A DNA stretch of 48,255 nucleotides from Nocardiopsis salina YIM 90010 (GTDB lineage: Bacteria; Actinomycetota; Actinomycetes; Streptosporangiales; Streptosporangiaceae): contig NZ_ANBF01000182.1 of assembly GCF_000341025.1 (NCBI RefSeq), positions 1 to 48,255 of the forward strand, written 5' to 3'. Numbering within the stretch: the stretch's first letter is position 1; each line of letters opens with the position of its first letter. Both the position numbers and the translations under genes were made by a program. Positions 7,809-16,464 of the stretch are shown one piece after another. The notes below the pieces were generated by a model, which had not been told where the DNA came from, did not search any database, and saw nothing but the letters and a program-made list of their open reading frames with translations.

Positions 7809-9124
7809 GTGGCGGACACGACGGCGCTGGACCGCCTCGCGGTAGACCTGGCCGAGCGGGGCACCGCCGCGGGCGCCGAGGAGGTCGAGGTCTATGTGTG
7901 TGATGAGCACACCATGGGCCTGCGCTCATCCGGCTCCGGCACCCTGTCGGCGAAGGAATCGCGCACGCGCGGAGTAGGCGTTCGGGTCGTGAGGGAACGG
8001 TCCGTTGGTTTCGCCTACGGATCCCTGCCCGGAGGGCGGGATGCGGTCGGCCTCGTGGAGCGCGCTCTCGCGTCCTGCTCCTTCAACGAACCACTGGAGA
8101 CTTCGGGGCCGATTCTTCCCGTGCCCGAAGCGAAGGCCCCCTTGGACACGCGGTCCTGGGTCGAGGGGGTACAAGCGTGGTCGATGGACGAGGCATGGCA
8201 CAGCCTGGACCGTTTCGCCCAGGCTGCCCAGTCCACCCCCGGTGGGCACGACGTCCCCCGTTGCCACTACGGCGTCTCGCTGAGAGTGGTCGCCATAGCC
8301 GGTTCCTCCGGGATCCGCACCGGTTACCACAGCGGAGTGCACTTCCTCTGGGGGAGGTCCGGGACGGGGACGTCTCCGCGACAGGGTCTTGTTGGGCCCG
8401 CCATCCCGCCGACCTGGAGCCCGTGCGCGCAGCACGCCACGCGGCCGAAACGGTGTCCCGGTCCACACGGGCTGCCCTCCCCCGGGGAGGGATGCCCGTC
8501 GTCCTGACCCCGCCGGCCGCGTCCGCCTTGGTGGGACGGATGGCGGGCCCCCTCACCGTTGGCGGGCCCGAGGCGTCCGCGTCTCGCGGGGCGCGGGTGG
8601 CATCGGCCGAGGTCTCAGTGGTGGACGACGCGACACTCGACGGTGCACTGGCGAGCGCCCCGGTCGATGACGAAGGTCTCGCCGCACGGCGAGTGGAACT
8701 CGTGCTGGGCGGCGAACGCGTCCGGACCCTCACCCCGGGCCGGGGCCACTCGCGTCGGAGCAGCTATCGGGCTCTGCCCCGTCCGGGCGCGAGCAATCTG
8801 TACGTCCTTCCCAGCGGCCGGTCGCGACGGGAACTGATCGCCCTGGCCGGTCAGGGACTCCTGATCGAGCAAGTCAGCGGGCTCGCACGGCTCGGTCCGA
8901 GCAGCGCGGTGTCGTCCATCGGAGTCCGTGGACGGCGGATCAGGGGTGGCGAGCCCGCGGAGCCCGTGGCGGGCCCCCTGCCCATCTCGTCACTTCCGAA
9001 CCTCTTCGAGGCGGTAGTGGGCGTGGGTGAGGACTTGGAGTTCTGGCCGGGAAAGGTCAACGCTGGTTCACCGAGTCTGCTGATCGATGCTTCGGGGTTC
9101 CCGGAGCGGAAAGGAGAGCGATGA
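7809..9124 (+). pseudogene. tldE: TldE-type subunit, interrupted by a -1 frameshift
   Basis: Two overlapping frames together make a normal-length (about 438-residue) TldE. The first, from GTG 7809, gives the TldD/PmbA N-terminal fold (ESRTRGVGVRVVRERSVGFAYGS) and runs to SSGIRTGYHSGVHFLW; without the shift it would continue through nonsense to 8507. The proper sequence resumes in another frame as GEVRDGDVSATGSCWARHPADLEPV and runs to 9124. The switch falls at the G run 8350-8354; one more G would restore a single frame. The zinc motif is normally absent from TldE and is absent here. The downstream start at 9121 overlaps the stop by ATGA. A sequencing error, a recent mutation or slippage on the G run could each explain it; intact flanking genes favour error or recent change. 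Confidence 0.8.
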
Positions 9125-9675
9125 CGCAGGTCGCACTCATCTGTGGCAGTCGCAAACCAGCTCCGGGGGCGACGGAGCGTTCGGCCGCTCGTGAGATGCT
9201 GCGCGAAGTCGCCAGGGGCGTGGATGCCACAGGGCACGAGAGCACGTGGATCGACCTCCGGCGTGTTGAGCTCCCCTGGTGGGACGGGCGCACGGGCGAG
9301 GACTACGGCAGCGCCGATCTCGACCGGCTCGCCTCGGACCTGGAGGCATGTTCCGTCGCGGTGATCTCCGCCCCCGCGTACTGGAACGGGCTGTCCGGAC
9401 CCGTGAAGAACCTCTTCGACCTCTTGGGGCCCGCCCCGTGGCGGGACACCACAGTGGCCGGGCTCATCGTGGGTATGAACGCCTCCTCCGCCTATGCCGG
9501 AGAGGACCAGCTGCGACAAGTGGTCTCGGCTGTAGGGGCGTGGTGGGCTCCGCACTCGATGGTCATCGGGAACCCGAGAGACCACACCGACGTACCCGCC
9601 CTGCGCCGCGACCTGCGCCGCTTCGGCGGCTACGCGGGCCTGTTGGCGGGCCGGACAGCGGTGGAGACGCCATGA
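9121..9675 (+). CDS. NADPH-dependent FMN reductase family protein (first copy)
   Basis: A 184-residue flavodoxin-fold protein. Seen: VALICGSRKPAPGATERSA, the FMN phosphate loop at residues 4-20; SAPAYWNGLSGPVKNLFDLL near 82-101, the family signature; and a C-terminal half without extra domains. Family members reduce FMN or quinones with NADPH, or carry bound FMN to oxidise a substrate. It overlaps both tldE and the next methyltransferase by ATGA, so it is in the same translational chain. A role as partner to an oxidase, or direct redox chemistry on the peptide, is inference. A second member of the family lies at 16446. Confidence 0.85.
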   Translation: MTQVALICGSRKPAPGATERSAAREMLREVARGVDATGHESTWIDLRRVELPWWDGRTGEDYGSADLDRLASDLEACSVAVISAPAYWNGLSGPVKNLFDLLGPAPWRDTTVAGLIVGMNASSAYAGEDQLRQVVSAVGAWWAPHSMVIGNPRDHTDVPALRRDLRRFGGYAGLLAGRTAVETP

Positions 9676-10388
9676 GCGCCGCCGATGCCAAGCGCCTGAC
9701 TATTGCCGAGGCCGACAGGGCAGTCACCGCTCTGGTGGACAGGCTCGCTGGGGCCGGCCTGCTGCCGGCGGGTTCAGAGTTCGATGCGGGGGCTTTCCAT
9801 ACCCTTCGCTCGCGCGTTTGGGATGCCTTCCACGTACCCCAGACCTCGATCTCCCCGGTGATGGCCCGACTGATGTTCGCGATCGGGGACTGCACCCGAG
9901 CGAGACGGGTCCTGGTCGTGGGTTCCTACTACGGCAACACACTGGTGTGGCTGGCCGGGCGGGCCCTGCTGGAGGGGGGAGCGGACCGGCTGGTGGGAGC
10001 AGATGTCGACCCGGATGCCTGTGCGGGGGCCGAACAGAACTTCGCACGCCTCGGAGGGCGCGCCCCAGTATGCATCGAGTCGTGTGACGGCCGTGATGTC
10101 CTCCCCAGCGACGAGTGGGACCTGCTTCTGCTCGACGCCGACTGCCCGCACACCCGGAAGGCCATCTACCTTCCCCTCTTGCACGCGGCCCTGCCCCACA
10201 TGGCCCCGGCGGCGACCGTGTTGGCGCACGATACTGCGTTGCCCGCGTTCGCGGAACAGCTGGCGGGCTACAAGCATGCCGTCGGCGACAGGGACGTCTT
10301 CGCCGGCAGTGCCCATCTCGCCGTGGACCCCTGCGGTTTGGAGCTCTCGCGCGTTGGGCGCCCAACCACCACCACACCGAGGAGTTGA
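9672..10388 (+). CDS. SAM-dependent methyltransferase, O-methyltransferase-like
   Basis: A 238-residue class I methyltransferase. Seen: a helical N-terminus (residues 1-65); the SAM-binding strand VLVVGSYYGNTLVWLAG near 78-94, resembling caffeoyl-CoA-type O-methyltransferases; VGADVDPDACAGAEQNFARL near 109; and WDLLLLDADCPHTRKA near 151, where an Asp in the DxD-like segment often binds metal in that family. An acceptor cannot be deduced. It starts by ATGA overlap with the FMN reductase. In the operon it may methylate a carboxylate or hydroxyl made on the core residue (inference). Confidence 0.75.
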   Translation: MSAADAKRLTIAEADRAVTALVDRLAGAGLLPAGSEFDAGAFHTLRSRVWDAFHVPQTSISPVMARLMFAIGDCTRARRVLVVGSYYGNTLVWLAGRALLEGGADRLVGADVDPDACAGAEQNFARLGGRAPVCIESCDGRDVLPSDEWDLLLLDADCPHTRKAIYLPLLHAALPHMAPAATVLAHDTALPAFAEQLAGYKHAVGDRDVFAGSAHLAVDPCGLELSRVGRPTTTTPRS

Positions 10389-10389
10389 C

Positions 10390-11076
10390 GTGACCGCGAA
10401 GAACGACCACATCCGGGGTGAGAGCGGCTCGTTGAGCGCGGCCGCCCAGCGGGGGCTGTTCCAACTGCCCCGCCGATTGGACTTCCTGCACGATTCGCTC
10501 CCCGAGGCACCGTCGAACATCCTCGACGTGGGCTGCGCAGGAGGCTACATCGGTTTGGTCCTACAACGCCTCGGGCACCGGGTCACGGGTGTCGAGCTCA
10601 ACGAGGCCATGGCCGCCCAGGCACGTCAGAGGGGCATCGAGGTCGTCGAACACGACTTGGAAGAACCGGTCCCACTGCCCGACGGCTCCTTCGACGTAGT
10701 GCACGCCTGCGAGGTAATCGAGCACCTCTTCGACACGGAGGGTTTCCTCCACGATCTGGCGCGCCTGCTTCGGCCCGGCGGCACGCTCGTCGTCAGCAGC
10801 CCCAACCTGAACAGTCTCAGCAACCGGTGGAGGGTCCTACGCGGGTCGGCTCTGCCGATGTGGGGAGCCAGCCCGAGCGACCGCCACGGCGGCCATATCC
10901 GAGTGTTCAACCGCGCGACCCTCGAAGAGCTGCTCCACAGGACCGGTTTCACACCGGTCAAGACCATCGGCTCCAATCAGGGCGGTCGCTTGGCCCGCAT
11001 GCTCGACCGCACGCCGAACCTGAGCGAGTTGATCCTGGTCAGGGCGCACCGCGAAGAGGTGATCCCGAGCCGATGA
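10390..11076 (+). CDS. Class I SAM-dependent methyltransferase (UbiG-like)
   Basis: A 228-residue methyltransferase with the canonical motif I ILDVGCAGGYIGLVLQRLG (residues about 45-63), motif II VTGVELNEAMAAQARQRGI, motif III DGSFDVVHACEVIEHL and the post-motif LLRPGGTLVVSSPN. C-terminal RHGGHIRVFNRATLEELL is typical of the UbiG/Methyltransf_11 group. It starts with GTG one base after the preceding stop and ends overlapping the epimerase start. It could be an N- or O-methyltransferase; the sequence does not tell which. Confidence 0.8.
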   Translation: MTAKNDHIRGESGSLSAAAQRGLFQLPRRLDFLHDSLPEAPSNILDVGCAGGYIGLVLQRLGHRVTGVELNEAMAAQARQRGIEVVEHDLEEPVPLPDGSFDVVHACEVIEHLFDTEGFLHDLARLLRPGGTLVVSSPNLNSLSNRWRVLRGSALPMWGASPSDRHGGHIRVFNRATLEELLHRTGFTPVKTIGSNQGGRLARMLDRTPNLSELILVRAHREEVIPSR

Positions 11077-11996
11077 AGCTGCTCGTCACGGGTGGTGGGA
11101 CCGTGGGTACCGCGGTGGCCCGCGCCGCACGGTCTCGGGGCGCCCAGGTACTTGTGGTCGACGCGCGCGGTCTCGACACGGAGCTCGACTCCGTGAGGTG
11201 CGACGTGACCGACACCGCTGCCCTCCTGAGCGTGTTCACCGAATGGGCCCCCGACCATGTCGTGCACACCGCGGGAATCATTGGGCGCAAGGTCGACACA
11301 GCCCCTCCCCTGGCAGTGGGTGTCAACGTGACCGGGACCGTGTCGGTCCTGGAGTGCGCCCGACGATCCTCCGTCGAGCATGTGGTTCTCGCCAGCAGCT
11401 TGGCGGTCTACGACTGGTCGAGAATCGATCCGGACGACGGCCCCATCCAGGAGGACGCGGCGGGACGGCCGACCTCCCTGTACGGGGCGAGCAAAATCGC
11501 AGCCGAGACTCTCGCAGGCCAGTTCGCACGTAGCGGTGGGCCCGCGGTCAGCGTGCTGCGGTTCGCCGGAGTGTACGGCCTGCACGGGGGTGGCGGGGGT
11601 GCGCTGCTCTCCTCCGCGCTGTCCAACATCATCCGGCGCTCGATCAGGGGCCAGGAGGTCACCCTCCCTCCCTTCATGGGGTGCACCGAGTACCTGAACG
11701 CCGTCGACGCCGCGCATGCTGTCCTCTTGGCCCTGGACACGGGCACGTCGCCGTGGCGCGTCCTGAACGTTGGTGCCGGCCGGGTCCACGGAGCTGACGA
11801 AGTGGCCGAGCTCCTGCGGTGGGCCGTGCCTGGTGCTCGCATCGGCGTGCCGCCCACGTCCCGGTTCCTGCCGCCGCTGGACCTGGCTCGCGCGCGCAGT
11901 GAACTGGGCTACGCCCCACAGGTCGATCTCCAAGACGGAATCGCGGAGCTGGCCGAGGCCATAAGACGTGATGAGGAAACAGCGTGCACGAATTGA
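11073..11996 (+). CDS. NAD-dependent epimerase/dehydratase family protein (extended SDR)
   Basis: A 307-residue extended short-chain dehydrogenase. Seen: the Rossmann motif LLVTGGGTVGTAVARAA at residues 3-19, the strand DHVVHTAGIIG, the catalytic Ser in VVLASSLAVYDW, and the YxxxK pair Tyr137/Lys141 in SLYGASK. Extended SDRs act on nucleotide sugars or other alcohol/ketone substrates. No glycosyltransferase or sugar nucleotidyltransferase lies nearby, so action on a peptide-derived or small carbonyl substrate is at least as likely (inference). The start overlaps the methyltransferase, and the 3' end overlaps the aminotransferase by 13 bases. Confidence 0.8.
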   Translation: MKLLVTGGGTVGTAVARAARSRGAQVLVVDARGLDTELDSVRCDVTDTAALLSVFTEWAPDHVVHTAGIIGRKVDTAPPLAVGVNVTGTVSVLECARRSSVEHVVLASSLAVYDWSRIDPDDGPIQEDAAGRPTSLYGASKIAAETLAGQFARSGGPAVSVLRFAGVYGLHGGGGGALLSSALSNIIRRSIRGQEVTLPPFMGCTEYLNAVDAAHAVLLALDTGTSPWRVLNVGAGRVHGADEVAELLRWAVPGARIGVPPTSRFLPPLDLARARSELGYAPQVDLQDGIAELAEAIRRDEETACTN

Positions 11997-13483
11997 TCCT
12001 GGAGGCAGGGGCACGGGCCCGGACCGACCCCCTTCCCAACGGTACGCGCGTGGTGGACACCACCTCACTGCCCATGTTCGCCGCAGTGGGGTGGGACGGC
12101 GACGGCGCCGACCGGCTCCGCGACCTGGTGCGCCGCAGCGACGCTCTCACCCTTCGTGGGACGGCTGTCCGAGGCGGTGCCCCCGGTATCCTGGCCAACG
12201 GGCTCGCACTGCTGGGCGGGCCCGACTACGGGCGCTCCGAACGCGGCGACGTTCTCGCAGGCCGCTACGTGGTCATCGACCTCGAGGGCGCGCCCGCGGA
12301 TGTCTTCCGGGGAGTCGCACACCTGGAACGCATGGCGCGAGCGCTGGGAGCCGATGACATCCGCTGTGCCACAGACCGCGGCGGGACGCAGGACTCGTGG
12401 GCGGTGGTCGGCACGTCCGCCGGAGCTGCCCCGGCGGTGGACGCGGCGCTGGGCCAAGTCGTGCTCCCCGAGCATCCGGAACTGGAGGAGGCGCTTGCTC
12501 GGTCCGTCCGGGCCGCAGCGCGCTACTGTCCCCCGGATGGACATCCACGGCTCCGGGAAGCTCTGTTCTCCGGGCTCGGTGCGCAGGCTGCCGGCCCTGC
12601 ACGCACTCTGACCGTCACGGCGGGGGCCTCCATGGCGCTGACCTCGGCGTTGTCGGCTCTGGTTCCCAGGGGTGGGGCGGTCCTGGTTCCCGACCCCGGA
12701 TACCCGCCATATCGGGCTCTGGTGCGCAAGCTCGGTCTCAGAGCACTCCCCTACCCCGCTCCCCGACCCGGGGAGCGCTTGTCCTCCCGGGCGCTGGCAA
12801 AGGCCGCTGAGGCACACGCGGTGTTGTGGAACAGTCCCAGCAACCCCACGGGTTGGGTCGCCACACCCGAGGATGTCGAGCTCCTGGTCGCGAGCGCGCG
12901 CAAACACGACCTGCTCGTCATCAGCGACCAGGTCTATGCCGGACTCGAGTGGGGCGGCGTTGCTGGAAGGGCCGTTCCCCAGGCCACGGAGATCGCGGAT
13001 CGAACAGTGGTCGTCGACAGTGCATCCAAACGTTATGCGGCAGCAGGTGTGCGTGTGGGTTGGGTCCATGGCCCGACTGAGCTGGTCGATGCGGTCACCT
13101 CCGCGCACTGGTCGTTCTGCATGTCCCCGCCGAGCCATTCCCAACTCGCGGTGGTCGACTTGTTGGAAAGGTCCGACGTGATCCTCGACCGGGTCCGTTC
13201 GCAACTCAGCGAGGTCCTGGAGCGTCTGCCCCCGCCCGTACCTCGCCCTGAGGCCGGCCCGTATCTCTGGTTGCGCGCAGGTTCCTCCGGGACCTCCGCT
13301 GCGAAAAACCTCGAGATCGAGGGCCCGCTGCGCGTGATGCCGGGAGAGGTCTTCGGCGAGCGCGGCACCGGTCGCGTGCGAATCAACCTCGGGGCGCTCG
13401 CCGCCGAGGGCGAGGGCGCGGAACGGGCCCTGCACCGGGCGCTCGGAGTCCTTGACACCGCCCGTGGAACGGGGACCCGATGA
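11984..13483 (+). CDS. Class I/II PLP aminotransferase with an extra N-terminal domain
   Basis: A 499-residue protein, about 110 residues longer than ordinary fold-type I aminotransferases. Residues about 160-490 form the enzyme: LTVTAGASMALTSALSAL, VLVPDPGYPPYRALV, the Asn in WNSPSNPTGW, ISDQVYAGLEW and the Schiff-base Lys349 in DSASKRY. Residues 1-150 are a separate domain I cannot place, containing ADRLRDLVRRSDALTLRGTA, ILANGLALLGGPDYG and VVIDLEGAPADVFRGVAHL. Known chemistry: amine transfer to a keto or aldehyde group, or decarboxylation in some subfamilies. The GTG start lies inside the end of the epimerase gene. The extra domain might bind the precursor or a partner; that is a guess. 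Confidence 0.8.
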   Translation: MHELILEAGARARTDPLPNGTRVVDTTSLPMFAAVGWDGDGADRLRDLVRRSDALTLRGTAVRGGAPGILANGLALLGGPDYGRSERGDVLAGRYVVIDLEGAPADVFRGVAHLERMARALGADDIRCATDRGGTQDSWAVVGTSAGAAPAVDAALGQVVLPEHPELEEALARSVRAAARYCPPDGHPRLREALFSGLGAQAAGPARTLTVTAGASMALTSALSALVPRGGAVLVPDPGYPPYRALVRKLGLRALPYPAPRPGERLSSRALAKAAEAHAVLWNSPSNPTGWVATPEDVELLVASARKHDLLVISDQVYAGLEWGGVAGRAVPQATEIADRTVVVDSASKRYAAAGVRVGWVHGPTELVDAVTSAHWSFCMSPPSHSQLAVVDLLERSDVILDRVRSQLSEVLERLPPPVPRPEAGPYLWLRAGSSGTSAAKNLEIEGPLRVMPGEVFGERGTGRVRINLGALAAEGEGAERALHRALGVLDTARGTGTR

Positions 13484-13484
13484 A

Positions 13485-13595
13485 ATGGCCGAACACGCGC
13501 AGATCTCGTCCCCCCCCATGCAGCGAGCACTGTTACGTCCCGTCCTGTCTGCGCTGTGGTTCCTGTCCGTGAGGCCATGGTTCCGACCTGAGTAG
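13485..13595 (+). CDS. Possible small peptide gene between aminotransferase and SDR
   Basis: The 135-base gap between the aminotransferase and the SDR is the largest gap inside the operon apart from the precursor leader, and it is open in two frames. From ATG 13485 a 36-residue peptide would contain LRPVLSALWFLSVRPWFRPE at its end, including a TTA codon. From ATG 13480, overlapping the aminotransferase stop as ATGA, a 30-residue peptide ending at 13572 would carry five Cys in its last 17 residues (CSEHCYVPSCLRCGSCP). Third-position GC is below that of the neighbours in both frames, and neither has a strong ribosome binding site. It may be only spacer. Confidence 0.2.
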   Translation: MAEHAQISSPPMQRALLRPVLSALWFLSVRPWFRPE

Positions 13596-13618
13596 GAAAG
13601 CGGTGAAGGAGGATTCGT

Positions 13619-14374
13619 ATGGCTGAGCCCGTGGTTGGCCCTGACAGCCCGGTCGCCTTGATTACGGGCGCAACCGGCGTTGTCGGCACACAGGCGGCGA
13701 TCGCGCTGCGAGCCCGTGGATACCGGGTTGCACTGCACGGCCGCAACAGGCGCAGGATGGCGCGAGTGGTACGGGCCTGCCCCGACCCCGAGGAATCCGT
13801 GCTCGCTCTCACCGGGGACCTCGCTGAGGAGGGGACCGCCGCCGCGCTGGTCGACGCGGTCACCGACCGGTTCGGGCGGCTGGACGTGCTGGTCGCGGCG
13901 GCCGGGGCCTTCCCCAAGGAGGATTTCGAGAGCGCCGATGACCAGGTGTGGGACTCGATTCTTTCGCTGAACCTGAGCGCTCAGACGAAATTGCTGCGCA
14001 GGGCCCTGGGCCCGCTCAAGAAGGCGCGGCCGGGCGTCGTGGTTTTCATCGGCTCGGAGCCGGTGACACGGCCGGTCGCGCGCCCCGACCAGGAAGCCTA
14101 TTACGCCAGCAAGGGCGGTCTGCTCGGGCTGGCCAGGGGGTTGCAGGCGTCTCTGCTGGACGAGCCGGTGAGCACCGTCATCGTGCACCCGGACTGGACG
14201 CTGCCCGACCAGGAGGTAACCGACCCCTCCGCCCAGCTCCCCGCCGGAAACCTGGGGGCTGCTCTGGCCCACATCGTGGAGATGGCAGGTCTTGTCCGGG
14301 TACGCGAGGTGACACTTCACCCCCTGGGATCGGCCACGGAGTCCGTCGACCGCACGCCCCGGAATACCGGCTGA
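13619..14374 (+). CDS. Short-chain dehydrogenase/reductase
   Basis: A 251-residue classical SDR. Seen: VALITGATGVVGTQAAIAL (residues 12-30, the TGxxxGxG cofactor loop), GRLDVLVAAAGAF with the NAG-like AAG, a Ser in VVVFIGSEPVT and the YxxxK pair Tyr161/Lys165 in AYYASKGG. The ATG is preceded by GAAGGAGGATTCGT, the best ribosome binding site in the downstream half of the operon. It probably reduces or oxidises a carbonyl/alcohol in the pathway; the substrate is unknown. Confidence 0.8.
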   Translation: MAEPVVGPDSPVALITGATGVVGTQAAIALRARGYRVALHGRNRRRMARVVRACPDPEESVLALTGDLAEEGTAAALVDAVTDRFGRLDVLVAAAGAFPKEDFESADDQVWDSILSLNLSAQTKLLRRALGPLKKARPGVVVFIGSEPVTRPVARPDQEAYYASKGGLLGLARGLQASLLDEPVSTVIVHPDWTLPDQEVTDPSAQLPAGNLGAALAHIVEMAGLVRVREVTLHPLGSATESVDRTPRNTG

Positions 14375-14428
14375 CGATCGGGGCCGAAAGCAGGATTAAT
14401 CGAGACGACCCGAGGAACAGAAAGGAGT

Positions 14429-15922
14429 GTGATCGCGATCCCCGACGTGACCGAAGCACACGAGAACGCCGGAGCCGGTGACCGAACTCTGAGGACATGG
14501 CTGCCCGCCGACCCCCCGAACTGGGACCCGCACACGGGTGTGGACGACTGGTCGATGCGCGTGCACGCCGCCCTGTACGAGGGGCTGGTGAGCCCCGGGC
14601 CCACGGGGGAGTTGCGACCGGCGTTGGCCCGGGATTGGGAGGTCGACCCCTCGGGCCGGGTCGTCACCGTCCACCTGCGCCGCGGGGCACGCTGGTCCGA
14701 CGGCCGCGAGGTCGAGGCGAACGATGTGGTGTATACGTTCGCCCGCGGCACGGACCCGGAGCTGAAGATGCGCTCGGCGTGGCAGATGTACGTGTTGAGC
14801 GGCGCGCGTGAGCGGCACCAGGGCGCCCCCGGGGCCGTGCTCGACATCGCGGCGCCCGACAGGTACACGGTACGCGTGGTGCTTGAGCAGCCCGTTCCGT
14901 ACATGCAGGAGCTCTGGGCTCTGCCTGCGTTCGCCCCCCTGCGCGAGGACGCCCCGCCCACCCGCGACCCGGTCAGCATCCTCGGTGTTCCCAGCAGCGG
15001 ACCGTTCCGATACCGGAGCATCGAACCGGGCCTCTCGATCGAACTCGAACGCAACCCACAGTACTGGGACGCCCCCTCCATGCCCGGTTCTGCGGTTCGA
15101 ATTGTCATTGGCGGTGACCCTGTTCAGCTGTTCTCCGAGGGAAAGATCGATCTGGCTCCGTTGGAGATCCGCGCCTTGGACGAGGTCGATCCGGTCGATG
15201 TCGCCCGGGTCCCCGAGGCCACGGTGAGTTACCTGGTGATGAACACCCGTGACGAGATGTTGTCCTCGCCAAGGGTGCGTGAGGCGATCGCCGCGGCCGT
15301 CGACCCGGAGGAGCTGGTGACGGACACGCGCTCCGGTGCTGCGCCGACGCACCGGTTGGTACCGCCGAGCAAGGGAACGCGGAACTACTTGGAAGCGAGC
15401 CCCAGCGTGACGCGCCACCGCGGGACGACGATGCGGCTCGACGGTATGCGGCTCGGTCTCGTGTGCACCGACCTGCCTGACAGCATTGCCGAGGCCGAAC
15501 GTATGGCCGATCAAGTACGAAAACGGACGGGGGCTGTCGTCGAGGTCGACCCCCGCAGCTACGCAGGGCACTACACGGCGATCCGGGAAGGGAACTACCA
15601 GTTGTCCATCGCCGCATGGCGGGCCGATTACGATGATCCGGTCGCTTTCCTGGCCGAGCACGTTTCCGACGGAGTAGCCGGAAACCAGTCGAAATGGTCG
15701 AGTCCTCGTTTCAACGAGCTGATGTCGAACGCCCGGGGCAAGGTCGAGGCGGCAGCCCGGCACGGGTCCATGGCCGAGGCTGAACAGCTTCTCCTGGATC
15801 ACAACGCGGTAGTTCCGCTCTATTCCTGGTCCGGCCTGTGGCTGCACCGCCCGGGGACCAGGGGTGTGGTGCACAGGGGGGCGGGAGCCTCCCCCGACCT
15901 GCGTTGGGCGGTGGCACGATGA
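14429..15922 (+). CDS. Family 5 extracellular-solute-binding-protein homologue lacking a signal peptide
   Basis: A 497-residue OppA/DppA-type peptide-binding protein. Seen: LRTWLPADPPNWDPHTGVDD at the start of the mature fold, the family block LARDWEVDPSGRVVTVHLRR (residues about 70-89) with GARWSDGREVEANDVVYTF, later SSGPFRYRSIEPGLSIELER, and ISIAAWRADYDDP-like sequence (LSIAAWRADYDDPVAFLAEH). Normal members are lipoproteins with a signal peptide and lipobox. Here the first 25 residues are polar, and the in-frame upstream DNA runs to a stop at 14372 without a start or hydrophobic stretch. The GTG at 14429 has AAAGGAG only one base away, so the exact start is uncertain. No ABC permease or ATPase is nearby. 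Inference: a cytosolic peptide-binding protein for the precursor. Confidence 0.75.
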   Translation: MIAIPDVTEAHENAGAGDRTLRTWLPADPPNWDPHTGVDDWSMRVHAALYEGLVSPGPTGELRPALARDWEVDPSGRVVTVHLRRGARWSDGREVEANDVVYTFARGTDPELKMRSAWQMYVLSGARERHQGAPGAVLDIAAPDRYTVRVVLEQPVPYMQELWALPAFAPLREDAPPTRDPVSILGVPSSGPFRYRSIEPGLSIELERNPQYWDAPSMPGSAVRIVIGGDPVQLFSEGKIDLAPLEIRALDEVDPVDVARVPEATVSYLVMNTRDEMLSSPRVREAIAAAVDPEELVTDTRSGAAPTHRLVPPSKGTRNYLEASPSVTRHRGTTMRLDGMRLGLVCTDLPDSIAEAERMADQVRKRTGAVVEVDPRSYAGHYTAIREGNYQLSIAAWRADYDDPVAFLAEHVSDGVAGNQSKWSSPRFNELMSNARGKVEAAARHGSMAEAEQLLLDHNAVVPLYSWSGLWLHRPGTRGVVHRGAGASPDLRWAVAR

Positions 15923-16464
15923 GCACGGAACGCCAAGTTCTCGTCGTGGGTGGAAGTGGCATGCTGCGCCCCGCCGTTCACGATCTTCTCTCCGCCGGCA
16001 CCCGGGTGTTGTTGGTAGCGCGCCGACCGGAGAGAGCCGATGCCGGGGCCCCGGACAGCGGACAGTTGATTCCTGTCGCCGCAGACTGGTCCGAGCCGGA
16101 GGAGCTGGGCCGGAAAGTACGGGAAGCGGCCGGGGGGCGCCCGATCGACGAAGCGATCCTGTGGGTGCACACGCCCTACGACGCGGGCGTGCATCAGGCC
16201 CTGGACCCCTTGCTGTCCCCCGGGGCTACCGTGGCCCAACTCTGGGGCAGTGCTGGTGCCGACCCGAATCGGAGCCGTCCTCTGCCGGAGCAGTACAGGC
16301 CCCCGCGAAACTATCGCAGCGTCGTGCTCGGGTTCACTCGGACCACACACGGAACCCGTTGGCTGACCGACCGAGAGATCTCCAACGGTGCACTGCGGGG
16401 GCTGAGTGAACCTGATCCGGAACAGACCGTAGGAAGGACGCAACCATGGTCCGATCGCCCGTGA
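15919..16464 (+). CDS. Short Rossmann-fold (SDR-like) protein
   Basis: A 181-residue protein with an N-terminal nucleotide-binding motif, VLVVGGSGMLRPAVHDLLSAG, a strand-helix pair with RVLLVARRPERAD, and a later strand IDEAILWVHTPYD. It is shorter than classical SDRs, and no YxxxK catalytic pair is seen, so it may be a dehydrogenase-like binding protein instead of an active enzyme. It overlaps the solute-binding-protein homologue by ATGA and the second FMN reductase by 19 bases. The function is unknown. Confidence 0.65.
   Translation: MSTERQVLVVGGSGMLRPAVHDLLSAGTRVLLVARRPERADAGAPDSGQLIPVAADWSEPEELGRKVREAAGGRPIDEAILWVHTPYDAGVHQALDPLLSPGATVAQLWGSAGADPNRSRPLPEQYRPPRNYRSVVLGFTRTTHGTRWLTDREISNGALRGLSEPDPEQTVGRTQPWSDRP

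Noticed and set aside
11073-13483. Deoxysugar pathway (epimerase, aminotransferase, methyltransferases)
   Set aside because: No nucleotidyltransferase, dehydratase set or glycosyltransferase is present, and the operon begins with a peptide gene and TldD/TldE.
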